Shown here: piece after piece, positions 63,044-64,000 of the stretch
Layout of the letters: every line of letters starts with the position of its first letter
Position numbering within the stretch: the stretch's first letter is position 1
From: Apricaphanius iberus
Lineage: Eukaryota; Chordata; Actinopteri; Cyprinodontiformes; Aphaniidae
DNA length: 64,000 bases
Direction: 5' to 3'
NCBI GenBank assembly: GCA_028564705.1
Contig: JAPXFQ010002424.1
Location: 1,550,001-1,614,000, forward strand
Translations under genes and position numbers: made by a program
Notes under the pieces: model-generated
Told to the model about the DNA's origin: nothing
Seen by the model: only the letters and a program-made list of their open reading frames with translations
Databases searched by the model: none

Positions 63044-64000
63044 TTAACAGAGAAGCGAATGTGCGCGGTGTAGATCATACAGATTATTGCGGATGTAGGA
63101 TCGGTAGGCGGAAGAGGACCAGCGGCCCAAGATTTGGATAACGTTGTCCAATATACCGGACCTAGCGGCTGAGGTAGCTGCACCTATAAGTATGGAATGG
63201 ACAGAATATGGATCGGGGGAGATACCGGACCGGTGGAGGATCTGGCGAAAGTGACTGGCAAACCAGAACCTAGTAGCGGGGCTACCAGACTCTGTAATGA
63301 ACAGCGGGTCGAATGGAGAGGCGTTGGCGGATAGTCGAGACTGGACGTAGTGAGTAATAGGTTCATATGGACTGAGGATAGAAGTGAGACGGAAGAGGTG
63401 TATTAGGACGGAGGTACCGAGCTGATCGGTTTTACTTCTGCGAAGGTTGTAAATGATTGTGTCCTGACTATGAATGGAGATGTCCGAGAGATATGGATGA
63501 ATGGAAGGGTCGTGTTTGGAAGAAGTAGGGGCGAACTCGGAACAACGCAGGAAACCAAAATAAGCAAGTAGGAGCATGGAACGAAGAGTTAAGTCAACGA
63601 AGGGGGATAGGTAACCTGAATGAAGCGTGAGAATGCAGCGGGTAAGGAGGTCGGAGGTGAGCGGTAAACGATGAGCGGCGGTGGGTTTTTCTAACTTTTT
63701 AAGACCTTTTAACAACATAGGAACATGACTGTGGTCGAGGGCTGGACAGGGGCTACCTGTTGCCAATTTGACGAAGAAGCTGATCCCTGACAGATATGAT
63801 TTAATTGTGGATACACGGATTTGCTGGATCGAATGGGAGTGAGAGATGAATTGGCAGATAGACAGGGGAGTAAGTGAGGGAAAAGGGAGACTGTACATTA
63901 CGTGAAAGGTTTTGAAAGCGTTCCAGCCGGACAAGTAAACAGAGAGGGAACCGGGTGAGAGGCTGTCGATGATGGAGGTCTGGGAGATGGTGGTGAGATT
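63044..64000 (-). CDS. tyrosine recombinase ORF of DIRS/Ngaro-like element (5' end off window)
   Basis: Open from the window edge to TAA at 63,044, at least 318 codons, with no internal stop. The N-terminal part (SLSVYLSGWNAFKTFHVMYS ... RVSTIKSYLSGISFFVKLAT) looks like a SAM-like DNA-binding domain. The catalytic part shows box I Arg in YFGFLRCSEF (63,547-63,545), the beta-hairpin Lys in NLRRSKTDQLG, His in VHSILIGAATSAA (63,199-63,197) and nucleophile Tyr in YRSYIRN (63,097-63,095). These enzymes integrate circular cDNA by Tyr-mediated strand exchange. Odd: the box II Arg expected three residues after the His (H-x-x-R) is Leu here (63,190-63,188), which should cripple the enzyme. The start codon is not visible. 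Confidence 0.85.
   Translation of the reverse strand, partial: NLTTISQTSIIDSLSPGSLSVYLSGWNAFKTFHVMYSLPFPSLTPLSICQFISHSHSIQQIRVSTIKSYLSGISFFVKLATGSPCPALDHSHVPMLLKGLKKLEKPTAAHRLPLTSDLLTRCILTLHSGYLSPFVDLTLRSMLLLAYFGFLRCSEFAPTSSKHDPSIHPYLSDISIHSQDTIIYNLRRSKTDQLGTSVLIHLFRLTSILSPYEPITHYVQSRLSANASPFDPLFITESGSPATRFWFASHFRQILHRSGISPDPYSVHSILIGAATSAARSGILDNVIQILGRWSSSAYRSYIRNNLYDLHRAHSLLC

Larger units (their letters stand above)
61099..64000 (-). mobile_element. DIRS/Ngaro-like tyrosine-recombinase retroelement, 3' part
   Basis: Read on the minus strand: a tyrosine recombinase ORF (open from the window edge to 63,044), about 220 bp of partly duplicated sequence, a 162-bp repeat (62,818-62,657), two minisatellites, a copy of the dispersed repeat, then a second identical 162-bp repeat (61,260-61,099). 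A YR ORF followed by split direct repeats is the known layout of DIRS/Ngaro elements. Reverse transcriptase and the partner repeat would lie right of the window, so the class is inferred. A Crypton, which has no such repeats, is the main alternative. Confidence 0.6.

Overview
The window is nuclear DNA of a ray-finned (teleost) fish. Its protein-coding content is a set of small, GC-richer exons with GT-AG borders scattered in AT-rich DNA. Between them lie repeats typical of fish genomes: hAT-type miniature elements, Tc1-like transposon relics, L2- and L1/Tx1-type LINEs, a tRNA-derived SINE, a tyrosine-recombinase retroelement, and long micro/minisatellites. There are no bacterial-style operons and no CRISPR, rRNA or tRNA genes. 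Exon borders were placed by hand from splice signals, reading phase and similarity to remembered vertebrate protein families; no database search was run.

Left part (about 1-10,400, minus strand): the 5' two-thirds of a DDX6 (RCK/p54, Dhh1 family) DEAD-box RNA helicase gene. A non-coding first exon sits near 10.2-10.4 kb. Six coding exons (8024 down to 3606) give 274 residues, from the N-terminus through helicase motif III (SAT). The second RecA-like domain lies off the left edge.

Middle part (about 12,180-46,130, minus strand): a complete LIPE gene (hormone-sensitive lipase). Ten coding exons from 40,611 to 13,032 keep reading phase throughout and encode 686 residues, with the HGGG oxyanion motif, GDSAGG nucleophile motif, and the catalytic Asp and His. 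A possible 5' exon lies at about 46.05-46.13 kb and a poly(A) signal at 12,181. Introns hold large repeats: a 2.7-kb hAT-type element with a perfect 8-bp target duplication, duplicated 0.4-kb segments either side of the nucleophile exon, and a 2-kb ATCC-type satellite 60 bp from a splice acceptor.

Right part (about 46,130-64,000): I see no host gene. In order: a 2.3-kb minisatellite starting at the possible LIPE promoter, a 143-bp tandem repeat, Tc1 relics, an L2 LINE interrupted by an IS3EU-like DNA transposon with 6-bp target duplications and by a second repeat, more repeats, and the 3' part of a DIRS/Ngaro-like element. That element has a tyrosine recombinase ORF, a perfect 162-bp direct repeat, and two related minisatellites of 30 and 31 bp.

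The two genes are not known to work together. DDX6 acts in cytoplasmic mRNA repression and decay; LIPE acts in lipid-droplet lipolysis. The points most worth a second look are the shortened regulatory module of the lipase, the architecture of the tyrosine-recombinase element, and the nested transposons. I found no convincing new biological system.
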